Below are positions 1 to 7,588 of a DNA stretch of 64,000 bases, in pieces. How positions within the stretch are numbered: position 1 is the stretch's first letter; the number at the start of each line of letters is the position of its first letter. The notes under the pieces are model-generated. The model ran no database searches and was not told where the DNA came from. It saw nothing but the letters and a program-made list of their open reading frames with translations. The stretch comes from Enorma phocaeensis (lineage in GTDB: Bacteria; Actinomycetota; Coriobacteriia; Coriobacteriales; Coriobacteriaceae): contig NZ_JACJKQ010000004.1 of assembly GCF_016901575.1 (NCBI RefSeq), positions 1 through 64,000 of the forward strand, in the 5' to 3' direction. Made by a program: the position numbers and the translations under genes.

Positions 1-19
1 AGATGTGTATAAGAGACAG
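1..19 (+). other. Nextera/Tn5 mosaic-end adapter
   Basis: The first 19 bases are exactly the Tn5 mosaic-end sequence AGATGTGTATAAGAGACAG used in transposase-based library preparation. This is not genomic DNA: it marks an untrimmed read end. Translating across it gives the artefactual peptide start MCIRDR. It implies that base 20 is the true beginning of a contig. Confidence 0.95.
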
Positions 20-640
20 GCCCCGTGGCGTTCGGCCCCCGCGGCGACCCCGCGCCCCGCCGTCTCGCCAGCAAAGGACCGATACGACGAAGCGACGCCC
101 ATCGAAGCCCGCCCGCGCCGCGCGGCGTCAGACGTGCCCCGCCCCGCCTCATGAGGGCGGACCGTCGCTCCGTGTTCCTGAAGCTGGGCGTCGCGACGCG
201 CACGGGCGAGCCTGATCTCTTTCGCGCGCGACGGGTCGACGCCCGACGCCGCCGGGGCCGCCGTCTGCCGTGAGGCGCGCCACGCCCCCTTCGCCATCTT
301 CCTCGACGCCTCCCATGACGCCCGCCACGACGAGCGAGGGGCCGGGCGATACGTGGGACGCTGGTGCACCCCCGCGGCAGCGGCATCCCCGCGCCACGGC
401 GTGCGGGCGCGCGAGAGATCCGATGCTCGGCGAGGTATCGACATGCATGCTCCAAGATGACGCGACAGGGTGATTCAGCTTCAACAATAGCCGCATTTCT
501 CCCGTTCGGCGCCGTCATGCGCCCCGGGTGCGAATCTTTACGGTCCAAACGGTCGAAAAACCCGTTTCACCGGCTATTGTGCGACTACTATGGGAGGGAC
601 CGCCGCCCGGCGACGCCCGGCGGCATCGCACGTCGTCTCC
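20..640. other. GC-rich stretch without a supported gene
   Basis: No open frame here has a ribosome binding site, a recognisable family motif or a believable composition; the overlapping frames are Arg/Pro/Ala-rich shadows of high GC content. A TACTAT hexamer at 586-591 with a weak TTTCAC about 15 bases upstream could be the promoter of the phosphatase gene that follows. The stretch may be degenerate sequence near a contig end. Confidence 0.5.
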
Positions 641-653
641 AAAGGAGGGTTCC

Positions 654-1154
654 ATGTCCAAGACGCTGATACTCGTCCGCCACGGCAAGCCGGAGCCTAC
701 AGGGCTCGGCAAGGCGGACTTTGAGCGCGAGCTCACGCCCGAGGGGGCAGCGGCCCTTGCCCGTCCCGACGGCTTCCCCCGGACCTTCTCGCTGCTCTCT
801 GACGCCGAACGCGCCGGCGCAGAGGTCTGGGCGAGCCCTGCGGTGCGCGCCCAGCAGACGGCCCGTGCCGCCGCCCGCGCCATCGGGGTAGACGAGGTGC
901 GATCATGCGAGGCCCTCTGGCAGCAAGACCACGCGGGCTTTATCGCCCAAGTAACTAAGAGCACGGCCCGCTGCATCGTCGCCGTGGGGCACATTCCCTT
1001 TATGAACGAGGCGACTGCCTTTCTTGCCGACGTCGCGGTGTCGTTCAAGCCCGGAGGTGCCGCCGCTCTCGAGATTCCCGATGACATGCGCCCCTCTGCG
1101 CTCGAAAAGGGCTCCTGTCGCCTGCTGTGGTTTGTACAGGGGCCCAAAGCCTAG
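654..1154 (+). CDS. SixA-like histidine phosphatase
   Basis: A 166-residue member of the histidine phosphatase superfamily. The N-terminus MSKTLILVRHGKPEP contains the RHG motif whose histidine is phosphorylated during catalysis, and the second catalytic histidine lies in IVAVGHIPFMNE near residue 117. The size and arrangement fit SixA-type phosphohistidine phosphatases, which dephosphorylate phosphorelay or PTS proteins; other small members act on phosphosugars, so the substrate is open. The start is chosen because AAAGGAGG lies 5 bases upstream of ATG at 654, although the frame stays open further upstream. It appears to be a single-gene unit convergent with cutC. Confidence 0.85.
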   Translation: MSKTLILVRHGKPEPTGLGKADFERELTPEGAAALARPDGFPRTFSLLSDAERAGAEVWASPAVRAQQTARAAARAIGVDEVRSCEALWQQDHAGFIAQVTKSTARCIVAVGHIPFMNEATAFLADVAVSFKPGGAAALEIPDDMRPSALEKGSCRLLWFVQGPKA

Positions 1155-1197
1155 GAAAGCCAGCCTCCCAAGAAGGCGGTTCACACGAGCCAAGCAA

Positions 1198-1225
1198 GAG
1201 CCCGACACCGCACGGTGCCGGGCTC
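1198..1225. terminator. Hairpin between convergent sixA-like gene and cutC
   Basis: GAGCCCGACACCG and CGGTGCCGGGCTC form a 13-bp stem with one G-U pair and a 2-base loop. It sits between two converging genes, so it could serve both. T-tracts on either side are poor, which lowers confidence that it is a canonical intrinsic terminator. Confidence 0.5.
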
Positions 1226-1254
1226 GTCAGTTCAAACGTAGTCGGCGCGGCGCG

Positions 1255-1944
1255 CTACAGCTCGACGATCTTCGTGCCGTGCACCTCATGGGCGCCGAGC
1301 GCTCCTGCAACCGCCTCGGCGTTGGCGTGGGTGATTCCCGCGCCGGGCAATATGATCAGCCGATCGCCAGCGGCATCCATGAGCTCGCGCAGCCTGCCAA
1401 GGTTATCCTCGATGGGCGTGCCTGCCGGGCCACCGTGCGTGAGGATGCGCGAGAAGCCAAGGTCGGACAACGTATCGATTGCCAGGAGCTGCTCGCTTGG
1501 CGAGAGCTCGTCGAATGCCATGTGGAAGGTCATCTCGAGCTCCATGTCAAAGGCGTCCGCCGCGCTTTCGGCGACCGCGACGAGCCGCGTCAACGCGTCC
1601 GCGTCAAGCGTGAAGGAGCCGTCCTCCGCGCGCTCAAGACAGCCGAGCACGATGCCGTCGGCGCCCGCCTCGCATGCCGCGAATATGTCGGCTTCCATGA
1701 TGCCGAGCTCTTCCTCGGTGTAGACGAAGTCGCCGCCACGGGGGCGAACCATCGCCATGACGTCGGCGCCATGCTCGTGAGCATACAGCACGGTGATCTC
1801 CATAACGCCCATCGACGGCGAAGTCCCGCCCACCGCAAGGTTGTCGCACAGCTCGATGCGACGCGCGCCCGCCTCGATGGCCCTCGGCACCAGCGTAAAG
1901 TTCTCTGCACAGAATTCGCGAAGCAGGTCCGTGGTTTGCGACAT
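1255..1944 (-). CDS. cutC: CutC family protein (copper homeostasis)
   Basis: A 229-residue TIM-barrel protein of the CutC family. Diagnostic stretches are GARRIELCDNLAVGGTSPS near residue 30, where the bacterial family has the RIELC-x-x-L-x-x-GG-x-TPS pattern, then MVRPRGGDFVYTEEEL near residue 85 and the C-terminal LPGAGITHANAEAV. The length is close to the usual 200-250 residues. CutC was named for copper tolerance in E. coli; its biochemical role remains debated. ATG at 1944 is preceded by GAGGGGAGCC, a good ribosome binding site. The gene is transcribed alone, toward the sixA-like gene. Confidence 0.9.
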   Translation of the reverse strand: MSQTTDLLREFCAENFTLVPRAIEAGARRIELCDNLAVGGTSPSMGVMEITVLYAHEHGADVMAMVRPRGGDFVYTEEELGIMEADIFAACEAGADGIVLGCLERAEDGSFTLDADALTRLVAVAESAADAFDMELEMTFHMAFDELSPSEQLLAIDTLSDLGFSRILTHGGPAGTPIEDNLGRLRELMDAAGDRLIILPGAGITHANAEAVAGALGAHEVHGTKIVEL

Positions 1945-2239
1945 GTCAGGCTCCCCTCAAACGACGAACGCCGGACATCGCCCGACGGCCGGTCGGCTCG
2001 ATATCAGAGACTATACCCACACGAATGCCTCGCCGCTCATGATGCTGTCGAACAATTCGCCCCGGCGGACATGTCCGCCCCTCTCAACATCGTCCAGCTG
2101 TGCAACCCGCCCGCAAAAGGGCGGCTCGCCACGCTCGGCATCATCCGGCTTCGCAAGCTGCACCCAGCGTGCCTGCCGTCCCTTTCGGCATCATCCGGCC
2201 GAGCCGCCCGTTCCCTGCTGGCACGCTTACCTCTCTCGA
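1945..2239. other. Intergenic stretch with a 15-bp direct repeat
   Basis: About 295 bases separate the cutC start from the first palindrome. No gene is seen. TCGGCATCATCCGGC occurs twice, at 2135-2149 and 2185-2199, exactly 50 bases apart. The cutC promoter must lie here but no convincing hexamers were found. Confidence 0.5.
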
Positions 2240-2286
2240 CATGCAACTTTTTACGTTTTCTCGCCAAAAACGTAAAAAGTTGCATG
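2240..2286. repeat. Long perfect palindrome, copy 1
   Basis: CATGCAACTTTTTACGTTTT (2240-2259) pairs perfectly with AAAACGTAAAAAGTTGCATG (2267-2286) across the 7-base loop CTCGCCA. Two more copies with the same framework lie at 3570 and 10931 and differ at paired positions in both arms. The copy lies just beyond the 3' end of the AbiEi-like gene. It could work as a terminator, but the conserved arm sequence and loop suggest a dedicated element. Confidence 0.9.
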
Positions 2287-2307
2287 TTATCTTCCGGCGA
2301 TGGCAGG

Positions 2308-2326
2308 AAACGTAAAGATTTGCATG
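2308..2326. repeat. Half copy of the palindrome family
   Basis: AAACGTAAAGATTTGCATG matches the right arm of the palindromes at 2267, 3598 and 10959, but no left arm precedes it. It is followed by TTTATCCCGGC, resembling the TTTATCTTCGGCGA that follows copy 2. It lies 22 bases after copy 1 and ends 10 bases before the stop codon of the AbiEi-like gene. Confidence 0.75.
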
Positions 2327-2336
2327 TTTATCCCGG

Positions 2337-3437
2337 CTAGGAATCGTCGGCAAGGCGCTGCCCCTGCTCCTCAGCCACGCGCTTGACAAGGTCCGGGTCG
2401 ATGGGCATCACCGTAAATGACAACGCACTTCCCGGCGATGTCTTCGCGAGCTCGCGAACCTGTCTGGCCACCTCGGGCCTGCGAGCAATGTCATAGGCAA
2501 GCATTCGCTCCACAAAGCGCGTCGTGTCGTCGATGTCGTAGTACGAGAACCGCATGATCGGCTTTCCGTACAGCGTGAGCCGCGCCTCGCGATGTTGTTC
2601 GTCCGCCAAAGCGCGTACCGGCGAACGCCCGGCGAGCATAAGCTCGTCCTCGTACTTCTCAAAACCGTCGACCTCACACAGGACATCGTCACCTTTCGAT
2701 GTCGCGAACACCATGTCGACGCGAAAAACGCTCGAGCGGTCCTGGGGATCGGGATATTCCACCTGAAGCCTCGGAAGCGCGAAGCCTTGCGAGATCGCGA
2801 GGGCTCGAACAGCCGACTCCGCCCAGCTCTCGCTGCGCGCATCGGCATAGGCGAGTATCCCTATCGCCCGGCGCGCTCCCCGATGGTGCACGCCCAAAGC
2901 CCTGATTGCACCCGATAGCTTGCGGACACTTGTCTTTCCCACCGCAAGCGCGCGATCCGCAATGGCCAAGCCGTCGGTAAAGGAGGCCGCCCTCAGGCAG
3001 TCCATAACCGTGAGCTCCAGTGAGGTCACCCGAATGCCTTGGACCGTTTTGGGTTCGAAATCTCCCTCGGCATGGAATCGAATGAGCCCGTCTCGGGATG
3101 ACCTTCCGTAATGCCTTGTTGCCACATGGACCACATCTAGGGCTGCATACGAGACGGGAAGCCCCCACGCCAGCGCTGCCGACTCACGGCAAAACGTCCA
3201 GTCAGGATGCTTTTCCTGAAGGGCGCGGATTACATGAACGGCCTGCTCGTGGCGCCTCAGCCTCACCCAATATGAGCTGCGCGCATACAGCGTCTTTGCT
3301 GGCGATACCACCTCGCCGGCGTCGACGCGACGCCTCAGCAGGTTGCGCAGGCGGGCGTCCGACGCGACGAGACAGGAGCGCTTACGCTCAGAAGCCTTGA
3401 ACAGGCGGTCAAGCTCTGCCGAAGCGGATGCACTCAT
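2337..3437 (-). CDS. AbiEi-like protein with nuclease-like C-terminal domain
   Basis: A 366-residue protein. The first 100 residues (LVASDARLRNLLRRRVDAGEVVSPAKTLYARSSYW) resemble the winged-helix domain of AbiEi-type antitoxins. The last 150 residues (FRVDMVFATSKGDDVLCEVDGFEKYED, then ADEQHREARL) resemble the DUF559/Vsr-like fold, with acidic and lysine positions typical of that nuclease superfamily. Such two-domain proteins are common in actinobacteria, usually without an adjacent AbiEii toxin, and none is seen here. The function is unknown; a sequence-specific DNA-binding role is inferred. Start at 3437 is chosen for AAGGAGGAGGGG upstream; an upstream in-frame Met at 3521 lacks such a site. 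The gene is bracketed by palindromes on both sides. Confidence 0.7.
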   Translation of the reverse strand: MSASASAELDRLFKASERKRSCLVASDARLRNLLRRRVDAGEVVSPAKTLYARSSYWVRLRRHEQAVHVIRALQEKHPDWTFCRESAALAWGLPVSYAALDVVHVATRHYGRSSRDGLIRFHAEGDFEPKTVQGIRVTSLELTVMDCLRAASFTDGLAIADRALAVGKTSVRKLSGAIRALGVHHRGARRAIGILAYADARSESWAESAVRALAISQGFALPRLQVEYPDPQDRSSVFRVDMVFATSKGDDVLCEVDGFEKYEDELMLAGRSPVRALADEQHREARLTLYGKPIMRFSYYDIDDTTRFVERMLAYDIARRPEVARQVRELAKTSPGSALSFTVMPIDPDLVKRVAEEQGQRLADDS

Positions 3438-3569
3438 AGCGACCCCTCCTCCTTGCGCGACGCCCGTGTTGTCCCGCATCGCGCCACATGCCTCACCTCT
3501 GAGGTCAATGGCCCAGGTCAATTGCTCGGCTCAATCTGCCGAGAGCGACACCGTGTATATACCTCTTAG

Positions 3570-3616
3570 CATGCAATTCTTTACGTTTTCTCGTCAGAAA
3601 CGTAAAGAATTGCATG
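3570..3616. repeat. Long perfect palindrome, copy 2
   Basis: CATGCAATTCTTTACGTTT (3570-3588) pairs perfectly with AAACGTAAAGAATTGCATG (3598-3616) across TCTCGTCAG. It lies about 130 bases upstream of the AbiEi-like start codon, where an operator or promoter element for that gene would be expected. Compared with copy 1 it has different bases at two stem positions, each compensated on the opposite arm. Confidence 0.9.
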
Positions 3617-3682
3617 TTTATCTTCGGCGAGAAGAAAATTCGACGCGGACAAACAGCGAGACGCTGCGGTCAGCGCCGCCAT

Positions 3683-3810
3683 CCCGCCGGCGGAGTGTGC
3701 CGCGGCGCCATCATTGGGCCGGGCAGCCCGCCGGCGGAGTGTGCCGCGGCGCCACCGGCGGGACACGCCACAGCCCCGCCACCAGGGCGCATAACAGCGC
3801 CACCGGCGGG
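3683..3810. repeat. GC-rich short direct repeats
   Basis: A 28-bp unit beginning CCCGCCGGCGGAGTG and ending GCGGCGCCA occurs at 3683-3710 and again at 3727-3754, 44 bases apart. A 14-bp sequence GCGCCACCGGCGGG then occurs at 3749-3762 and 3797-3810. Many sub-sequences are inverted relative to each other and could fold. No coding function is evident between the AbiEi-like gene and the end of the liv operon. Confidence 0.6.
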
Positions 3811-3879
3811 CACGCCGCCGCTCGCCGGCGCCGAGCCAGATGAAGCGTCGGCAGCGGGACGAGCGGTACCGGCACCCCG

Positions 3880-3923
3880 ACAAAACAGGACGCCCCGGGC
3901 AGGATCGACCTGACCGGGGCGTC
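3880..3923 (-). terminator. Terminator of the liv operon
   Basis: GACGCCCCGG (3889-3898) pairs with CCGGGGCGTC (3914-3923). Read on the minus strand, the stem is followed by CCTGTTTTGT, a short T-tract. It lies 35 bases after the livF stop codon, which is where the operon should end. Confidence 0.8.
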
Positions 3924-3957
3924 TATGGCTCGATACGTTGGCGCTGCCCTGCCGGCG

Positions 3958-4659
3958 CTAGCCGCCCAGATAGGCCTTGCGCACGTCGTCGTTGTGCAGC
4001 AGCTCTTGACCGGTGCCGGTCAGCGTGACCATACCGGTCTCCATGACGTAGCCGCGGGTGGCGATGGAGAGCGCCGCCTGGGCGTTCTGCTCGACCAGAA
4101 GGATCGTCGTCCCCGCCTCGTGCAGCAGCTCGATGATCTCGAAGATCTGCTCGACCATGATGGGGGCCAGGCCCATCGAAGGCTCGTCGAGCATGAGCAG
4201 CTTGGGGTTTGCCATAAGGCCGCGACCCATGGCGAGCATCTGCTGCTCGCCGCCAGAAAGGGTGCCGGCAACCTGGCGGCGCCGCTCCTTCAGGCGCGGG
4301 AAATGCGTGTAGACGCGCTCCAGGTTCTCGGCGATGGTCTCCTTCGGCTGGGTGTACGCGCCCATGTCGAGGTTCTCCTCGACGGTCATCTGCGCAAAGA
4401 CGCGGCGTCCCTCGGGAACGTGCACCAGTCCGTGCGCCACGATGCGCTCCGCGGGCATGTGCATGATGTCTTCGTCCATGAACTTGATGGAGCCGGAGCG
4501 CGACCGAAGCAGGCCCGAAAGCGTCTTCAGCGTGGTGGACTTGCCGGCGCCGTTTGCGCCGATGAGCGCCACGATCTCGCCGTCCTCGACGTCGAAGGAG
4601 ATGTTCTTGATGGCATGGATCGCCCCGTACCACACGTTGATGTTGTATACGGAAAGCAT
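3958..4659 (-). CDS. livF: Branched-chain amino acid ABC transporter ATPase LivF
   Basis: A 233-residue ABC ATPase and the last gene of the liv operon. It has Walker A GANGAGKST near residue 35, signature LSGGEQQML near 138, Walker B LLMLDEPSMGLAP near 158, and the H-loop region TTILLVEQNAQAAL. The SMGLAP after Walker B and the short length are typical of LivF rather than LivG. With LivG it powers import through LivH/LivM. The ATG directly abuts the livG stop codon, which implies translational coupling. Confidence 0.95.
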   Translation of the reverse strand: MLSVYNINVWYGAIHAIKNISFDVEDGEIVALIGANGAGKSTTLKTLSGLLRSRSGSIKFMDEDIMHMPAERIVAHGLVHVPEGRRVFAQMTVEENLDMGAYTQPKETIAENLERVYTHFPRLKERRRQVAGTLSGGEQQMLAMGRGLMANPKLLMLDEPSMGLAPIMVEQIFEIIELLHEAGTTILLVEQNAQAALSIATRGYVMETGMVTLTGTGQELLHNDDVRKAYLGG

Positions 4660-5538
4660 TTACGCCTCGACCTCCTTCTTCTGCTTGCCCAGGTATGCCT
4701 CGATGACGGCGTCGTTTCGCTGGATCTCTTCAGGGGTGCCCTTCGCGATGATCTTGCCGAAGTTGAGCACGCAGATGCCCTCGCAGATGTTCATGACCAG
4801 GTTCATATCGTGCTCGATGAGCATGATCGCGATATGGAACTGGTCGCGGATCTTCACGATGTTCTCCATCAGCTCGGCGGTCTCGGACGGGTTCATGCCC
4901 GCCGCGGGCTCGTCAAGCAGCAGCAGCTTCGGGTTGGTGGCAAGCGCGCGCACGATCTCGAGGCGGCGCTGGGCACCGTAGGGCAGCGACCCCGCCTCGT
5001 TGCTGGCGAGCCCCGTCATGTCGAAGATGTCGAGCAGCTCGAGGGCGCGCTCGTGGTAGTAGCGCTCGCTCTTCCAGTGGTGCGGCAGGCGCAGGATGCT
5101 CGTAGCCATGCCGCAGTGGCGCTGGTTGTGCAGGCCCACCGCCACGTTCTCCTCGACCGTCATCGAGTTGAACAGGCGGATGTTCTGGAAGGTGCGCGCC
5201 ACGCCCAGCTGGTTCACGCGCGCAGGATTCATGCCTGCGGTGTCGTGGCCGTCGACCATGATGGTGCCGCGCGTGGGGGCGTACACCTTCGTGAGCAGGT
5301 TGAAGACGGTGGTCTTGCCGGCGCCGTTCGGGCCGATGAGGCCGCAGATCTCGGTCTTGCCCACCGTGATGTTGAAGTCGTCGACCGCCTTGAGGCCGCC
5401 GAAGTCGATGCCCAGATGCAGGCACTCGAGCGCAGGAGAAGACCCCAGGTCGCGCTCGGGCATGATCGAAACGCTCGGCACGGGCACCATCTTGGTGTTC
5501 TTGCGACGAGCCTCGGCGAATTCGGAGAACTTACTCAT
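4660..5538 (-). CDS. livG: Branched-chain amino acid ABC transporter ATPase LivG
   Basis: A 292-residue ABC ATPase. The core starts at ALECLHLGIDFGGLKAVDDF, with Walker A GPNGAGKTT near residue 75 and Walker B LLLLDEPAAGMNPSE; the AAGMNP variant is characteristic of LivG. About 38 residues precede the usual LivG start. ATG at 5538 overlaps the livM stop codon and has a GGTGAGG-like site, so it is preferred over the GTG at 5547. It should form the cytoplasmic ATPase heterodimer with LivF. Confidence 0.93.
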   Translation of the reverse strand: MSKFSEFAEARRKNTKMVPVPSVSIMPERDLGSSPALECLHLGIDFGGLKAVDDFNITVGKTEICGLIGPNGAGKTTVFNLLTKVYAPTRGTIMVDGHDTAGMNPARVNQLGVARTFQNIRLFNSMTVEENVAVGLHNQRHCGMATSILRLPHHWKSERYYHERALELLDIFDMTGLASNEAGSLPYGAQRRLEIVRALATNPKLLLLDEPAAGMNPSETAELMENIVKIRDQFHIAIMLIEHDMNLVMNICEGICVLNFGKIIAKGTPEEIQRNDAVIEAYLGKQKKEVEA

Positions 5539-6613
5539 CGGCCTCACCGCCTTCCGCGGCTACGGCAGGAGTCGCCTTGCTGAAGCGGCTGCGCAGCGCA
5601 TCGGCCGCACGCTGGTAGATCTTAAGGTGCGGCACGACCATCACGAGAATGAGCACCACGGCATAGATGAGCATGCGGTAGTCGTTGATGGGACGCAGCA
5701 GCTCGGGCAGGACCGTAAGGAACGCGGCCGAGATGATGGAGCCCCAGATGTTGCCCATGCCGCCCAGGACCACGTACACGAGGATGAGGATCGACTGGTT
5801 GAAGTCAAACTGCGACGGGGTGATCGTCGAGTAGTTCATGGCGTAGAGCACGCCCGCCGCGCCCGCAAGCGCAGATGCCACGGTGAACGCGATGAGACGG
5901 TACTTCGTGACATTGATGCCCACGCTCTCGGCGGCGATGCGGTTGTCGCGCACGGCCATGATGGCGCGGCCGTCGCGGCTGTGCATGAGGTTCAGGACGA
6001 TGGCGACGGTGATGAGCACCAGCACGATGCCGATCACAAACGTCGAGACCTTGTCGATGCCCACCGCGCCCTTGGGGCCGTTGATGAGAATGGTGCCCTG
6101 CTGCATGCCGAGCGAGGCGGTGTCTTGCATGGAGAAGTGCAGGCCCGCGTCGTCGACGCCGATATAGAAGTTGTTGAGCAGGTTCTTGATGATCTCGCCA
6201 AAGGCCAGGGTCACGATAGCAAGGTAGTCGCCACGAAGGCGCATGACGGGGATGCCCACCAGAAAGCCGATGACGCCCGCAGCGAGCGCGCCCACGATGG
6301 CGGAGGCCACGAAGAGCAGGAGCTCGGACTCAAGCCCCAAGCGGGTGAGGCAGCCGGCGACGATGACGCCCGTGAAGGCGCCGACGCTCATGAAGCCGGC
6401 ATGTCCGAGCGACAGCTCGCCCGAGACGCCGACGACCAGGTTGAGCGACACGGCAAGGCAAACGTAGGCGCAGATGGGCACCAGCTGGCCGGACAGCGAA
6501 TTCGAGATGAAGCCGGCGGCGTCGAGCACCGTCACGGCGATGAAGGCCACGATGACGATCGCGTAGGTGAGAATGGTCGAGCGCGTCTGCGGCTTGATGT
6601 TTTTAAAGCTCAT
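5531..6613 (-). CDS. livM: Branched-chain amino acid ABC transporter permease LivM
   Basis: A 360-residue polytopic membrane protein. The LivM hallmarks are LAVSLNLVVGVSGELSLGHAGFMSVGAF near residue 55, the loop GDYLAIVTLAFGEIIKN near 130, and RDNRIAAESVGINVTKYRL near 230, which contacts the ATPase. It should pair with LivH to form the membrane channel. ATG at 6613 has AGGTGA upstream; a GTG at 6622 directly after the livH stop is an alternative. The C-terminus overlaps the livG start. Confidence 0.93.
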   Translation of the reverse strand: MSFKNIKPQTRSTILTYAIVIVAFIAVTVLDAAGFISNSLSGQLVPICAYVCLAVSLNLVVGVSGELSLGHAGFMSVGAFTGVIVAGCLTRLGLESELLLFVASAIVGALAAGVIGFLVGIPVMRLRGDYLAIVTLAFGEIIKNLLNNFYIGVDDAGLHFSMQDTASLGMQQGTILINGPKGAVGIDKVSTFVIGIVLVLITVAIVLNLMHSRDGRAIMAVRDNRIAAESVGINVTKYRLIAFTVASALAGAAGVLYAMNYSTITPSQFDFNQSILILVYVVLGGMGNIWGSIISAAFLTVLPELLRPINDYRMLIYAVVLILVMVVPHLKIYQRAADALRSRFSKATPAVAAEGGEADE

Positions 6614-6622
6614 GACAATCAC

Positions 6623-7504
6623 CTACACCTTCTCGCTCACGTTTTTGCCCAACAGGCCCGCCGGACGGATGAGGAGCATCACGATGAGCACCGCGAAGAC
6701 CACCGCGTCGGCGAGCTGCGTGCCGATGTAGGCGCGCGCGAAGATCTCGATGATGCCCAGCAGCACGCCGCCGAGCGCGGCGCCGGGAATGGAGCCGATG
6801 CCGCCGAGCACCGCAGCCGTGAAGGCCTTGATGCCGGGCATGGAGCCGGTGGTGGGCATAAGGGTGGGATAGGCGGCGCACATGAGCACGCCGGCGATGG
6901 CGGCCAGGCCCGAGCCGATGGCGAACACCATGGAGATGGTCGAGTTCACGTTGATGCCCATGAGCTGGGCGGCGTCGCGGTCCTCGGAGCAGGCACGCAT
7001 GGCCTTGCCCATCTTCGTCTTGCCGGTGAACAGCGTGAGCGCCACCATGATGATCATGCAGGCGGCGATGGTGAGCACGGCGGTCGCGCTGATGGTGAGG
7101 CGGCCGTCGAAGAGCTGCAGCGCCGGGAGGCTGATGATCGACGAGAACGACTTGGGGTCGGAGCCCATGATGATGAGCGCCGCGTTCTGCAGGAAGTAGC
7201 TCACGCCGATGGCGGTGATGAGCACGTTGAGCGATGGGGCCTCGCGCAGGGGCTTATAGGCCAGGCGCTCCACCACGATGCCGAGCACGGTGCAGCCCAC
7301 GATGGACAAGAGCACGGCGGCGATGACGGGAATCCCCAGATAGCTTACGGCGCAGAAGCAGATGTAGGCGCCCACCATGATGACGTCGCCATGGGCGAAG
7401 TTGAGCATCTTGGCGATGCCGTACACCATGGTGTAGCCAAGCGCGATGATCGCGTAGACGCTGCCCAGACTCATGCCGTTGATGAGGTTGGCAAGTACCT
7501 CCAT
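6623..7504 (-). CDS. livH: Branched-chain amino acid ABC transporter permease LivH
   Basis: A 293-residue polytopic permease starting MEVLANLINGMSLGSVYAIIALGYTMVYGI, followed by KMLNFAHGDVIMVGAY; the NFAHG motif is diagnostic for LivH. The coupling loop MRACSEDRDAAQLMGINV lies near residue 165. The start is fixed by AAAGGAGGGG directly upstream of ATG at 7504. The gene follows livJ after about 85 bases that contain a hairpin, so it may be expressed at a lower level than the binding protein. Confidence 0.94.
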   Translation of the reverse strand: MEVLANLINGMSLGSVYAIIALGYTMVYGIAKMLNFAHGDVIMVGAYICFCAVSYLGIPVIAAVLLSIVGCTVLGIVVERLAYKPLREAPSLNVLITAIGVSYFLQNAALIIMGSDPKSFSSIISLPALQLFDGRLTISATAVLTIAACMIIMVALTLFTGKTKMGKAMRACSEDRDAAQLMGINVNSTISMVFAIGSGLAAIAGVLMCAAYPTLMPTTGSMPGIKAFTAAVLGGIGSIPGAALGGVLLGIIEIFARAYIGTQLADAVVFAVLIVMLLIRPAGLLGKNVSEKV

Positions 7505-7528
7505 GTCCCCTCCTTTCAATAGGAAAGC

Positions 7529-7555
7529 GGAGACCACCCTGCCCAGGTGGCCTCC
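7529..7555 (-). terminator. Attenuating hairpin between livJ and livH
   Basis: GGAGACCACC (7529-7538) pairs with GGTGGCCTCC (7546-7555) with one G-U pair. It sits inside the operon just downstream of the binding-protein gene and has no strong T-tract. Such hairpins often stabilise the 3' end of the binding-protein mRNA or give partial termination, so that the binding protein exceeds the membrane subunits. Confidence 0.5.
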
Positions 7556-7588
7556 ACTCACAACAAGTGCGTCAGATGGCTGGATCCC

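Noticed and set aside
3-215. Frame beginning MCIRDR at the window start
   Set aside because: The first codons are translated sequencing adapter.
2240-2286. Palindrome as the intrinsic terminator of the AbiEi-like gene
   Set aside because: A terminator role is possible, but a second full copy lies upstream of the gene and a third elsewhere, with conserved arms, loops and compensatory changes, which a simple terminator does not explain.
3683-3810. CRISPR array
   Set aside because: Only two 28-bp repeats with a 16-base gap, GC-rich and partly palindromic, no further units and no cas genes.
3925-7522. Long plus-strand frames (552 and 808 codons) opposite the liv operon
   Set aside because: Antisense shadows of five clear liv genes; products are rich in His, Asp, Val and Ala repeats without recognisable folds.
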